64,000 nt of DNA from Podospora pseudocomata (taxonomy: Eukaryota > Ascomycota > Sordariomycetes > Sordariales > Podosporaceae): assembly GCF_035222375.1 (NCBI RefSeq), contig NC_085888.1, forward strand, positions 1,550,001 through 1,614,000. The letters run 5' to 3'. The position numbers were made by a program, and so were the translations under genes. Shown piece by piece: positions 43,721-52,900 of the stretch (the first letter of the stretch is position 1; each line of letters begins with the position of its first letter). The notes under the pieces are model-generated. The model searched no databases and was not told the DNA's origin. It saw only the letters and a list, made by a program, of their open reading frames with translations.

Positions 43721-43766
43721 GCCTGTGACGGATATGTTAGTCAAGAGGCTGACAAACTTCTGAGGC
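43721..43766 (+). ncRNA. Short C/D-closed RNA unit 9 (degenerate C box)
   Basis: C-like GTGACGG (43725-43731) and D box CTGA (43760-43763), stem GCC/GGC. The inner bases can form a small hairpin (AGTC with GGCT). Recognised mainly by similarity of layout to its neighbours. Confidence 0.4.
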
Positions 43767-43897
43767 TTACTTCCTTTTTTTTTTCTTTTCATTCTGTTTT
43801 TTTCCGCTTCTTTTTTGCCTTTCTTTTCTATCTTGCTTCTTATTTTCTTTTCTATTTCCCTTTTCTGCCCCTGCAGTTTTGCATTTCCTTCACTGCT

Positions 43898-43941
43898 GCC
43901 TGTGATGAATATGTCGGCCAAACGGTTGGGACATCTGAGGC
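43898..43941 (+). ncRNA. Short C/D-closed RNA unit 10
   Basis: C box GTGATGA (43902-43908) and D box CTGA (43935-43938), stem GCC/GGC. The 26 bases between the boxes form a strong hairpin, ATGTC with GACAT and CCAA with TTGG. Confidence 0.55.
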
Positions 43942-44138
43942 TCCGTTTCTTTTTTTTCTGTTTTCCTTTTCGCTTTTCCTTCTGTTTTGCCCTTTTTTTT
44001 TTTTTCTTACCTTTTTTCTCCTTCATTTTTATCTCTTTTTTTTCACTTTTTATTCCCGCTTTTATTCTGTTTTCTTTTGTTTTCTTTCCAGTTTTTCCCT
44101 CATTTTTCTCTTCAGTTCCTGCATTTTCATCATCATGT

Positions 44139-44181
44139 AGCCCATGATAAGTTTGTCAGCCACGGCTAGACATCTGAGGCT
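44139..44181 (+). ncRNA. Short C/D-closed RNA unit 11
   Basis: C-like ATGATAA (44144-44150) and D box CTGA (44174-44177) with terminal stem AGCC/GGCT. The interior GTCAGCC...GGCTAGAC is a hairpin. Confidence 0.55.
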
Positions 44182-44293
44182 CTTTCTTTTCTCACCTACT
44201 CTCCCCTCTTAGTGTTTTTAATGCCTGTTCCAGGCTACTTTTCTTACGTTATATTTTTCCATGAACTACCGAAGCTCAACACCGACGCTCAAC

Positions 44294-44335
44294 AAGACCA
44301 ATGATGAAAGTGTCTCGCCGAGACTCTGAGGTTTT
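44294..44335 (+). ncRNA. Short C/D-closed RNA unit 12
   Basis: C box ATGATGA (44301-44307) and D box CTGA (44326-44329). AAGACC and GGTTTT form a six-base terminal stem with one G-U pair. Only 18 bases lie between the boxes, holding a TCTC/GAGA hairpin. Confidence 0.55.
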
Positions 44336-44464
44336 TCACTTTTCTCTGTGGGCCCTGGGGGATCACGTTGGCCTGCCTGCTTGTTTTTTTCTCTAGGCAA
44401 GTCCAATTCTTCGTCTTTTTCTCAGACTGGCTTTTGTCAGTGACATTCGACTGTGAGATATGGC

Positions 44465-44514
44465 ACCGATGACAATGGCAGACCTATACAGGGCTTGGTT
44501 TCCTAGTCTGAGGT
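44465..44514 (+). ncRNA. Short C/D-closed RNA unit 13 (degenerate C box)
   Basis: ACC, a C-like GATGACA (44468-44474), about 33 bases, D box CTGA (44508-44511) and GGT. It keeps the ACC/GGT closing pair of its neighbours. Confidence 0.4.
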
Positions 44515-44849
44515 CTTGCGCAGTTGCCCGACATACAGGGCGTACGGATTTGAAGATTACACGTGGGGTTGGTGGTGGACATCAGGACCATTTTTCTTTC
44601 TCATGTCCGCTTTTTGTTTCCTTTTCTACTTTTTCTTCCCTACCCTTCGTTGCCTTGTTTCAATCGTTCTTCACCTCTTTTCCCTTTACTTTTATTCTTT
44701 TCCTCCCCTGTTCGCATTTCTCTGTTCTTTTTACCCTTCTCTGTCGTCTTTACTTTTCTCTTACCCGTTCCCCGTTTTATCTTACAACATCACACCTCTT
44801 TCATGCGTCTTAGCGCAGGCATTTTCATCCAAACACGAAGAGTTTCACA

Positions 44850-44956
44850 GACCGATGATGACATATGCACACACATCCCTCCCGTCGTTCCGTTTCTCGC
44901 GGGAGAGAGACCTGTTTGTTTTCTCAAAGGTCTAGTGCCACACACAGTTTGAGGTC
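44850..44956 (+). ncRNA. Long C/D-closed RNA unit 14
   Basis: GACC, C box ATGATGA (44855-44861), an interior of about 87 bases, variant D box TTGA (44949-44952) and GGTC. The interior has a CCCG...CGGG hairpin and a GACCT...AGGTC arm. The flank AACACGAAGAGTTTCACA is shared with units 15 and 16 in slightly changed form. Confidence 0.6.
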
Positions 44957-45172
44957 ATCATTTTCGCCTGGTCGTTGCTCACGTTTGGAGAGGGCTTCGT
45001 CAAACAACCACACTTTTGCTTTTACCTTTATTTGTCTTTTTATCCCTTCATTTCTGCTGTCCTTACCCTTCTTTTCACATTTTCTTCTCTACACTACCCT
45101 TCCCTCTTGTCCTTCTCTAGGCTTTCACAACGTTTTTCTCTTTTGACACCGAAACTATCAGAGACCAATGAT

Positions 45173-45265
45173 GATAATCACCCCCGCATTGTTTTGTTTT
45201 TTCTCACGCGGGAGTGAGACCTGTCTTGTTTTCTTCCACAGATCGAGTATTCCAAGTCTGAGGTC
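45173..45265 (+). ncRNA. Long C/D-closed RNA unit 15
   Basis: GACC, C box ATGATGA (45178-45184), D box CTGA (45258-45261), GGTC. Interior hairpin CCCGC...GCGGG, then GACCTGTCTTGTTTTCTTC and CAGATCGAG before AAGTCTGA. The layout matches units 14, 16 and 17. Confidence 0.65.
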
Positions 45266-45391
45266 TTTATCCATTTTTTTTCTTTCTCAAGTTGTGTTTT
45301 TTGAGGGCTTTTGGGGGCACGCTTCTCTTGTTTTGTCGCTGGACAGACACCTGTAGCTGCAGTCATTTTCCCCGTCAACACGAAACTATCA

Positions 45392-45501
45392 CAGACCAAT
45401 GATGACACCTACACATATCCCTCCCGTTGTTTTCTTTCTCTCACGGAAGGGTGACCTGTTGTTTCTTTTCTCACAGGCCAAGCATCAAAGTCTGAGGTCT
45501 G
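45392..45501 (+). ncRNA. Long C/D-closed RNA unit 16
   Basis: C box ATGATGA (45399-45405) and D box CTGA (45492-45495) closed by a six-base stem CAGACC/GGTCTG. Interior: CCTCCCGT...ACGGAAGGG hairpin, then GACCTGT...ACAGGCC arm. Best-formed member of the long units. Confidence 0.68.
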
Positions 45502-45560
45502 AGGCATTTCACTCTGGGGGATAAATTTGTGTAGTATTCTTTTTTCTTTTCATGCAACAA

Positions 45561-45671
45561 GACCTGTGATGACAATCAAACACCCACCCCCCACCTTTCG
45601 TGGGTGGTAGGGAAGGAAAGACCTGGGGATATTGGTCCCGATAGGTCGAGTGTTATACAAGTTCTGAGGTC
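45561..45671 (+). ncRNA. Long C/D-closed RNA unit 17
   Basis: GACC, C box GTGATGA (45566-45572), D box CTGA (45664-45667), GGTC. The interior has a strong CCCACC...GGGTGG hairpin and a GACCT...AGGTC arm. Last recognisable unit of the chain. Confidence 0.62.
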
Positions 45672-45993
45672 ATTGGTGTTACGAAGGGGTGTTTGTGGGG
45701 ATCTGGGAAGAGTCTGGGGGTTGCTGTGGGGATCAAGGTGGGTTTGGATGGTGGTTTACAGATAGAGAGCGTGTCGATGGAGGTAGCTTGGAAGAATGGT
45801 GTTCAATACGTGTATCTATATTGTCTTGTTCATCTAAAAGTATGAAGAAACCAGATATTGGTCCAGTTTACATACATCAAGACATCTGTCAGAAACATTC
45901 CTCCGTTGTGCTCAGTCGCTGTCCGCAACACCGATCCTCCGGAGTCATAACAAACCAACAATCACGCTACCTCTGAACCGTCAACCTCCCCTT
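45672..45993. other. Intergenic; end of RNA array and 3' side of the protease gene
   Basis: No further C/D unit or gene recognised. Confidence 0.5.
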
Positions 45994-47639
45994 TCACCGC
46001 CGATAACCACCATACAACTGATGACGAGGTCCCGAGTGTTCCGGGGGCCAAAATTCATCCTCGGAGTCAGAGTCAGCCTGCGCTTGCCAACGCGGACCTC
46101 CATAGCCATCCTTTGCCCGGCCAAAATCAGCATTGTCAAATGTTTGTGACCTTCGATTTCGCAATATTGGCATGACTGTCTGCGAATGTCGCGGGTATGG
46201 CACGTTGTCTGTCCTTTCTTTGCTTCCCCGTGGGGTTATCCTGGGACTCTCGTACGGAGCAGAAGGTGACAGTCGCACATCATAACACTTTTGGTGATCT
46301 CTCTTGTTTCTTGGCGGCAGAATTGACTCTTGTAAGGAGCTCGATGAAGCAGCAGGGGAACAACTCATCGGAGCGGTGGGCATAACTGCTTCCACGTCAG
46401 GTGGACTGACGTAGATGTTGAGTTTGTCGTGGGGTGAGGTGGCGGGCATGTCGACGATGCTAGGAACCCAAGGGTGAGTATCAGGACTTTCGGTTCGTAG
46501 ACGCCCGTTTTGAGAGGTTGTTGAATAGGCTGGCGAAAGGGAACGAGAACTGAGAACTGAAGAGGGCGCACTAGGAGGGCGTGCCTCATCCACATCATGG
46601 AATTCCATGCAGCAACTGACATTGTCCTCCCATGATGCATTCTTGAGAGAAGCTGGTGAATGGGTTCCCGCGCTGATGGCTCGAGGACTTGGAGGTTTGA
46701 GCTGAGAGGCGGCAAGGGCAGATGAAGACCTCTCTGCGGTTACGGGGCACCGTTCCTCTTTGGCATGCCCAGCTGGTTTGGCGGATATAGCTCTTCCCAC
46801 GGTCGACGTCTCAGCCGGGTCTACTTGCGGCTCAAGCGGTCCCAGCAACCCAAACTCATGAGTTGTGTTGGAGGACATCAGAGGATCTGGAATCTTGCCG
46901 TCGGGTTGACGTCGTCTCCAACTAGCGGTCCTTCGTCGAAGGGCTCGATGAAACTGGCTGATACTAAAAGTCTCCGTATTGTTTCCAAACTCCTCAAGTT
47001 GTGCGCATAGGTTTTGGGTGAACGTATAGTCCCCATCTTGGATAGCCTTGCCATCAATGTCAACAGCCGCGAGAGTGACCATTGGTCTCGGCGGTGGCCG
47101 ATGCATGTGATCTATCGCATGCTGGCCTCTCTGCGCGTAGCAGCAGTCCAAGAGAATCAGGATATCAGCACCCTCTACATATTGGATTCTTGATAAAACA
47201 TCCGTCGCCCAAGAAACGGATACGTCCTTGCTTTTTGGGCATCTTGTCGTCAAGTTAGCGAAGGCAGCTAGCTCGTCGAGAAAGAATTTCGGGAGACTTA
47301 CGGAACTAATAACAGGTCATTATCGGGTTCGTAGGGGTTGGCCACCGCATGACCACCGTAGTAGATGATGAGCAGGTCCAATGCGCCCTCCTCCTTCTTA
47401 CTGCATTCATTGATCCGCTCGACAGTCTCGTTGAGTTTCTTGTCCAAGGCACGAGGATATTTTTCTGACGGAATGAGCCACTGCTCAATGTCATAGTTGT
47501 ATCCCAGCTGAAGAGTGTGGACAAACTCCTCCAGTTGCGTGTGAAACGGGTTCTCCCCCGAAGATGCATGCTCTCCTCCATCTTCTTCCCAGGCGAGGAA
47601 CAGCCCCAAGACATTCTGATACTGTTGTTGACCCATCAT
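45994..47639 (-). CDS. Caspase-like protease (clan CD, C14-type), 528 aa
   Basis: Complement of join 45994..47242 and 47302..47639. The intron (GTAAGT, CGCTAAC, GACAAG, 59 bp) splits LLLVP / CPKSKD in frame. The N-terminal 150 residues form a caspase-type p20 fold: VLGLFLAWEED, IEQWLIPSEKY, LIIYYGGHA with His97, and ILILLDCCYA with Cys147 as the His/Cys dyad. Residues from about 250 on are Ser/Pro-rich and look disordered. The start is the first ATG of a pair at 47639. An in-frame upstream text exists but has no ATG of its own, and another frame (MFEPHREQ...) might be an upstream exon. Divergent from the gene at 47916 with 276 bp between starts. Likely a regulated cysteine protease in the cytosol. 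Confidence 0.82.
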
Positions 47640-47915
47640 ACACTGTGTTGTGGAGTGTAGAGAAGCAGAATGCCGGCCGCAAATTGGGCGACATGGTGTT
47701 CCAAGGTTGGGCTGCTCCGTTGATGGGCACGGGGCCCAATCGAGGGGTCTGTTCCCTGTGTGGTTCAAACATCTGCGCCTGTTATCCATTGGTTCCAAAA
47801 GCCCCTCAAGTATCCTCAACGTCACTTCCAAGGTCTCCATGCAGCCCAACGACAGATACTTTCACCTCATGCACCTTTACCTCACCACAGTCAAGCGGCG
47901 GACATCACCTCAACC
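47640..47915. promoter_or_regulatory. Shared divergent promoter of protease and gasdermin-like gene
   Basis: Only 276 bp separates the two start codons, so both genes must be controlled from this stretch and from each other's leaders. No TATA box is obvious. Co-regulation is inferred from the layout. Confidence 0.6.
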
Positions 47916-48873
47916 ATGACCATAAAAGCAGAATCCTTCCAGTTCGAGGACTACGCCTATGGGATGCGAAAGTCTGGCTTCGGCCATGCCTTGCTCAACC
48001 CAGCCTCCGATCTCGACGCCTACCCCGGTGTCTGCGGCTTCATCGACGACAGGGGCGACTGGCAGAGAATCGTTGACGTGACCAAGCCGCAAGAACTCAA
48101 AGCCTTTGGCCTAAGCCCCTTCGTAGGACGAACGTGGGAAAAGCGGCGAGAAAGCTCCAAATGGGGTCCCAAGACAACGGAAACCGTCAGCAGGGTTGCG
48201 ATCTCAACATCTGCCGCAACTCAAGCCAACATTCCTGCCACCTTCTCCTCTGCCTACAGATATGAGCTTAAGGGGGAGTTTGGGGCGATCCTCCTGTGCA
48301 ATGATCCGGTCGAGAAGAGATCGTTTGGGCTCAAAGACCCCTTCAGCACATGGGCGAACAAGAATGCCAAGGATCTCCTGAGGAGGTTCCCTGACATCAA
48401 GAAGAGCGGCGGTTTTTATGTTATCACATCGACTATAGCGGCGAGGGATATCCGGATTACTACTTGGACTACTAAGGGCACATCGGTTGTCATTGGGGCC
48501 TCAGCTGAGATTGATAATGTTGCGAAGATTGATGCTTCGACTAAGTTTTATGTTGGTGAGACTGCTACGGAGTGGCATGAGCCACAGGTTGAGGTAGGAC
48601 ACCCTCATTGAAGCTCCAGAGCCGCTCATTGACGAAGTATTTCCAGGAAGGCGAGAAGAAAGTGTTGTTCTTTGGTGGCGTCTACATCAAGTACAGTAGA
48701 CTCTGGGTGAGTGCCATGGACGAACGCCGAACTTGAACCAGGCGCTAACACCGTGTCAGCCATTGCGAGAAAAGGACCAAAAGAAGTGGAGTGGTTATCG
48801 CGGTAGTGACGACGGGAAAGTCATGATTGAAGAGGACAATTACGCATGGGATGTTGAAGCTTGCCAGATTTGA
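47916..48873 (+). CDS. Gasdermin-like pore-forming protein (putative), 283 aa
   Basis: Join 47916..48593, 48647..48706 and 48760..48873. Both introns (GTAGGA...TTTCCAG; GTGAGT, CGCTAAC, GTGTCAG) keep phase 0. The order of parts resembles gasdermin N-domains: a short helix and GHALLNPASDLDAYPGV, alternating amphipathic strands (TVSRVAISTSAATQANI, AYRYELKGEFGAILLC), then LLRRFPDIKKSGGFYVIT and a strand pair with small residues. This is a pattern call, not a measured match. The last 40 residues are charged (WSGYRGSDDGKVMIEEDN) and could be the inhibitory tail removed by a protease. Fungal gasdermins of the HET-Q1 type have this size and often lie next to a protease gene, as here. The alternative is an unrelated fungal beta-rich protein. 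Confidence 0.55.
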
Positions 48874-49273
48874 GGTCTGTGGCTGTAAGAAGAGAGGGAC
48901 AGAGCATGTGGGGTTGAACAGAAGGGCGCTGGGTTAGGGGTCCCCGAACTGGTCATCCACTGCACAACATTTTGTTTCAATAGCATCATCCTTGCTGAAA
49001 GCATTTCTCCACCGAAATAATTCTGCATTAGCTCAATTTCCATCAAACATGCAAATTATCAATAGTCCTGCCACCGCCGATAGGCACCTCCGATCCCCGC
49101 CCCGGACCCCTCCGGGAGCCGCCGAGAATCCTTGGCGCGCCCTCGGCCGTCGCCGTCACCGGCCCCGGAGAGCCCAACACGGCGATCGATAAAAGGACAC
49201 CGGTGCTCAACAACAGATCACATCATCACCCAACACCACAACATCCAACCACAACAACATCATCACCACCACC
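48874..49273. other. Intergenic; short leader of deaminase-like gene
   Basis: No gene seen. The last 80 bp are A/C-rich with CAACA repeats up to the ATG at 49274. Confidence 0.5.
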
Positions 49274-49948
49274 ATGCCCACCAACACCAACACCCCTCCC
49301 AACCCGCACCCTCCCTCAACTCTCCTCACCACCCTCCTCACCCTCACCGAGTCCACCATAATCCCCCTCACCACCACCGGCGTCTCCTCCGGCTCAAAAC
49401 TCTTCGGCGCCTCCATCCTCTCCCGCGACACCCTGTCCCCCATAACAACAGCCACAAACAACGAAGCCCTCTCCCCCCTCCTCCACGGCGAAATAAACTG
49501 CATCCAGCAATTCTTCACCACCATCCCCCCCTCCTCCCGCCCCTCCCCTTCTTCCTGCATCTTTTTCGCCACACACGAGCCCTGTTCCCTCTGTCTGTCT
49601 GGAATCACCTGGGCTGGGTTCAACGAGTTCTACTATTTGTTCACCTACGAGGACTCAAGAGACGCGTTCAATATCCCGTATGACATTGACATTCTGGAGG
49701 AGGTGTTCAAAGTAAGGGGAGAAAATGAGGGGGAGGGTGAGTTTAAGAGGAGGGGGTTGTATAACAAGAATAACAAGTTCTTCAAGAGCAAGAGTCTAGG
49801 GGAGCTGATCGAGGAGGTGGAGGATGAGAAGGAGAGGGAGTACTTCAGGGGGGAGGTCAAGAGGCTAAAGGGGTTATATGACGCGCTCAGTGAGACGTAC
49901 CAGAAGGGCAAGGCGGAGGGTGTGGGGAGTGAGAGTGTTTGGAAGTAA
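49274..49948 (+). CDS. Zinc-dependent deaminase-like protein, 224 aa
   Basis: ATG 49274 (context CACCATGCC) and a clean single-exon frame. LLHGEINCIQQFF (His71, Glu73) and HEPCSLCLSG (Cys104, Cys107) form the H-x-E / P-C-x2-C zinc site of the cytidine/deoxycytidylate deaminase-like superfamily. The usual Ala between His and Glu is Gly here, a substitution found in some members. Phe/Tyr-rich FNEFYYLFTYEDS follows, then a charged helical C-terminus (GELIEEVEDEKEREYFRGE). Likely a soluble nucleoside or base deaminase; the substrate cannot be told. The Pro/Thr-rich first 30 residues look disordered. Confidence 0.82.
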   Translation: MPTNTNTPPNPHPPSTLLTTLLTLTESTIIPLTTTGVSSGSKLFGASILSRDTLSPITTATNNEALSPLLHGEINCIQQFFTTIPPSSRPSPSSCIFFATHEPCSLCLSGITWAGFNEFYYLFTYEDSRDAFNIPYDIDILEEVFKVRGENEGEGEFKRRGLYNKNNKFFKSKSLGELIEEVEDEKEREYFRGEVKRLKGLYDALSETYQKGKAEGVGSESVWK

Positions 49949-52900
49949 AGGGGAGATGGCTGCTGGCAAAGGAGGTGAGGAGACGGGACAAGTTGGTTGT
50001 CATCATGATGGACGGTTTTTCTTTTGGAGGGGCTTTTCATTTTTCCTTTTGTTTTCGGCTGCTTTTTCCAGGTTTCAACGATACCCTGTCAAAATTGACT
50101 TCACTCTTTTTTTCCATGCCGTTATATGGAATTACCCTCGCTGTCCGCTCGCAGATTTGACCATTGGGCAAGCATGAGATGCTCAAACGATCCTCAGTCT
50201 ACCTTAGACAGAAGATTAGTACATCTACTCCATGATGTCTCAAATACAAATTATCCTGGTGAAGAAGCTACCTCTTAACCACAACAACGTGCATCATCTT
50301 ATCGCCTGTCTCACTCCTAAACATCGTCCCGATGAACAACACATGGGCCGATTACCTGGTGTAACCCCTATCACCTTCCTCATCAGCTCTCACCAATCCT
50401 TCTCGAGAACATAACGGCAAGATGAAGGGTCGCGGGCGAGTTGCTCGACCAGATAATTAGCTTCTAGGCAATAACTACCCCAAACCAAAGACACCGAAAA
50501 AACATAGCACTGCGATAGTATCACAAGAAATAAGCCTCATCACTCCCCACCCATGTCCGAGACATCCAACAAGAAAAAAATCCCGAGACTGCATCAACCC
50601 CTTGACCTTGTTCACACGTTAACACCTCTACATCCAAGATCCCATGAGGCTCCGGAAGACGTGCGTGCTTGGCCGGCAGTTCTATGCAATGCACCGTGAT
50701 TACCAACCGCCACTTACAAGACCTACCTCCAGCTTCTTCTCCAACAACAACCACAGGAATCAGCTTCTGACTTTTATGTCCCTCAACCGCCTGCTGCCTA
50801 GCAAGGGCCGCCTCACAGACCTATCACCCCTCATCATTCAATAAACACCAACCATCAACCAAGGTGTGGTACGGTGACTCACATCTCCCCCAAGCCACAT
50901 ATAATTGGCCCAAACACCCTTCCGCCGAAAAGGCGTCCGATATGAGTGAAAAATATAAGATAACAAGAAGGATGAGCCTCAAACAAGCGAGAATTTCCCC
51001 TCCGAAAAAAAGACATGACGCAAGCTCTGTACACTATGCCCGTCCTTGACGCCGTGAAACAGGGGTACCTACACCCCTCGGCGCTTGGCGACCCCATGCC
51101 CACAAGACTCATCAATTATCGCATGTGTGAGGAAGAAACAGGCATCAGATCAGCCTATGAAGAACCTTAATTCAACGTTTGCTTACCTCCTTCGTGCCGC
51201 GGACGTCTGTGTGACAGGAAGCCTCGTCCTTTGCCTTCGTCGTCGTGAGACAAATGAAGAGTAAGGAAGCATAGGTCCTATGACTACCACCATATTCCCC
51301 CCCCCCCCTCAGAACTTGGACTTGTCATATCAAGCAAACCTATCAGACCTGTTACACATGCAGTGACGATAGCAAATGTACACAACCCAAAAATGCCACA
51401 GTGAACAACACTGTCTGCGCAAGTTGGCCTCTCATATCAAGCCTTTTCCGAACCCGACCTCGAGAGCGTTGCATTTGGGGAAGAGAGAAAGGATGCAGAG
51501 GGGTGTGGCTAGCCGTGACTCGACTCGACTCGACTCGACTCAAGAAAGTCGAGTCAACGAGGCTCTGCCCATATCCCACACGCCCTCCCCCCTCCCACCG
51601 AGAAACGCCCACTGACATGGCCGACGCACGATACACAGCAGATAACCGCTGCCGGGAAATAACGTCACTTGACGATCATTCTGATTCCCAACTCGTGTCC
51701 AACATATCAGGAGGGAACCGACCCTGCTTTTCCGTCGGGCCCTTCCAGAACACAGTCAACCTTGTTACACAAAACACTCTGGGGACACATGATGTCGATC
51801 TCGAAACTCTTCGAGATCAGAAGTGACGCCAGTGAAGACGACAAAGCAAAGAGCTGGTGTGTCGCCCAGGACCTGGACTCACCCCAGGTCTGATCTCTCA
51901 ACCCAACTGACCCGACACTAAGCACTATGCCCAAGGCTCAGCAGCATTGCCTGCCGGGCAAAGTGGCAGCACCAGAGGGAATCAGCCCATGATCAACTGG
52001 TCTCAGTCTGTCAGAAAAATATGCCGGAACCCGATCCACTGCGACCTGAGAAAACCATCAATCGAGACGATGTAATGTGATGGGATGCACTCGCGTTCAT
52101 CGAGCAGTCCAGATTCATGAATAAAAAACAAGAGCAAAGCCACAAACAGGCTCTCAACCACGGCGTCCCTGCTGCAGGAACAAGATCCGGGCACCCATCG
52201 TTGGGTTGCAAAAGCCTTCTTCCCCACTGGGGTCCCGGTGCTTCCCACAAAACGCTCAATATGATGCCCCGTGCTGATCATCTGTGACCACGCCTGTCCA
52301 CGACCCATAGCATGTGTGTAATATTACCCAGATAATAAGACCGATCTCACCACTGCCAGTCTTCCGTCTCCGCTTGACCAGAAAAAAGAGGAGAAAGGTT
52401 TGACGTAGCCAGTGGGCGTGGCATCGCGAAGAGACAACGCAAAAACGATATGGCACTGCCCCTTTCGGTCCAACACAGTGCCCAAAGTGGCGAACGCGGA
52501 TCGCAGAAACACGACAGAAAAGATATAAAAAGTGCCAGATTGCAGATCGCAGGTTTTGGTGTACGCGCTTGCGTAGCTTGCCATGCCCGTTCACCTTGAC
52601 AACAGATGAGCTAAGTGAATAGCCTTCGCCCGGCGTGCTCCAAGTGTGAAGGTAGCTGATATACAGCTTACCGCCGAGGCTGTCGGAAGTGTGGGCGGAG
52701 TATCGGCCCTTCACCCAAGACGTACGGGAGGCGTGTGAGTGAGCAGGATATGTGAGAGGCCCGAGGCAGTCGGGAGTGGGTAAACCACGGACAACCAAAG
52801 CGTGGGATGTTGAATAAAAAGTGACAAAACAGTTGCAAGAGCCCCAGTCGTGTATCGCCGTGAGAGGGACCGCGCGTTTAGAGCGTGGGATGGCCGTTGA

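Noticed and set aside
43667-44169. Phe/Leu-rich frames that look like membrane proteins
   Set aside because: Caused by T-rich tracts between the RNA units; they overlap in all three frames and span the C/D motifs.
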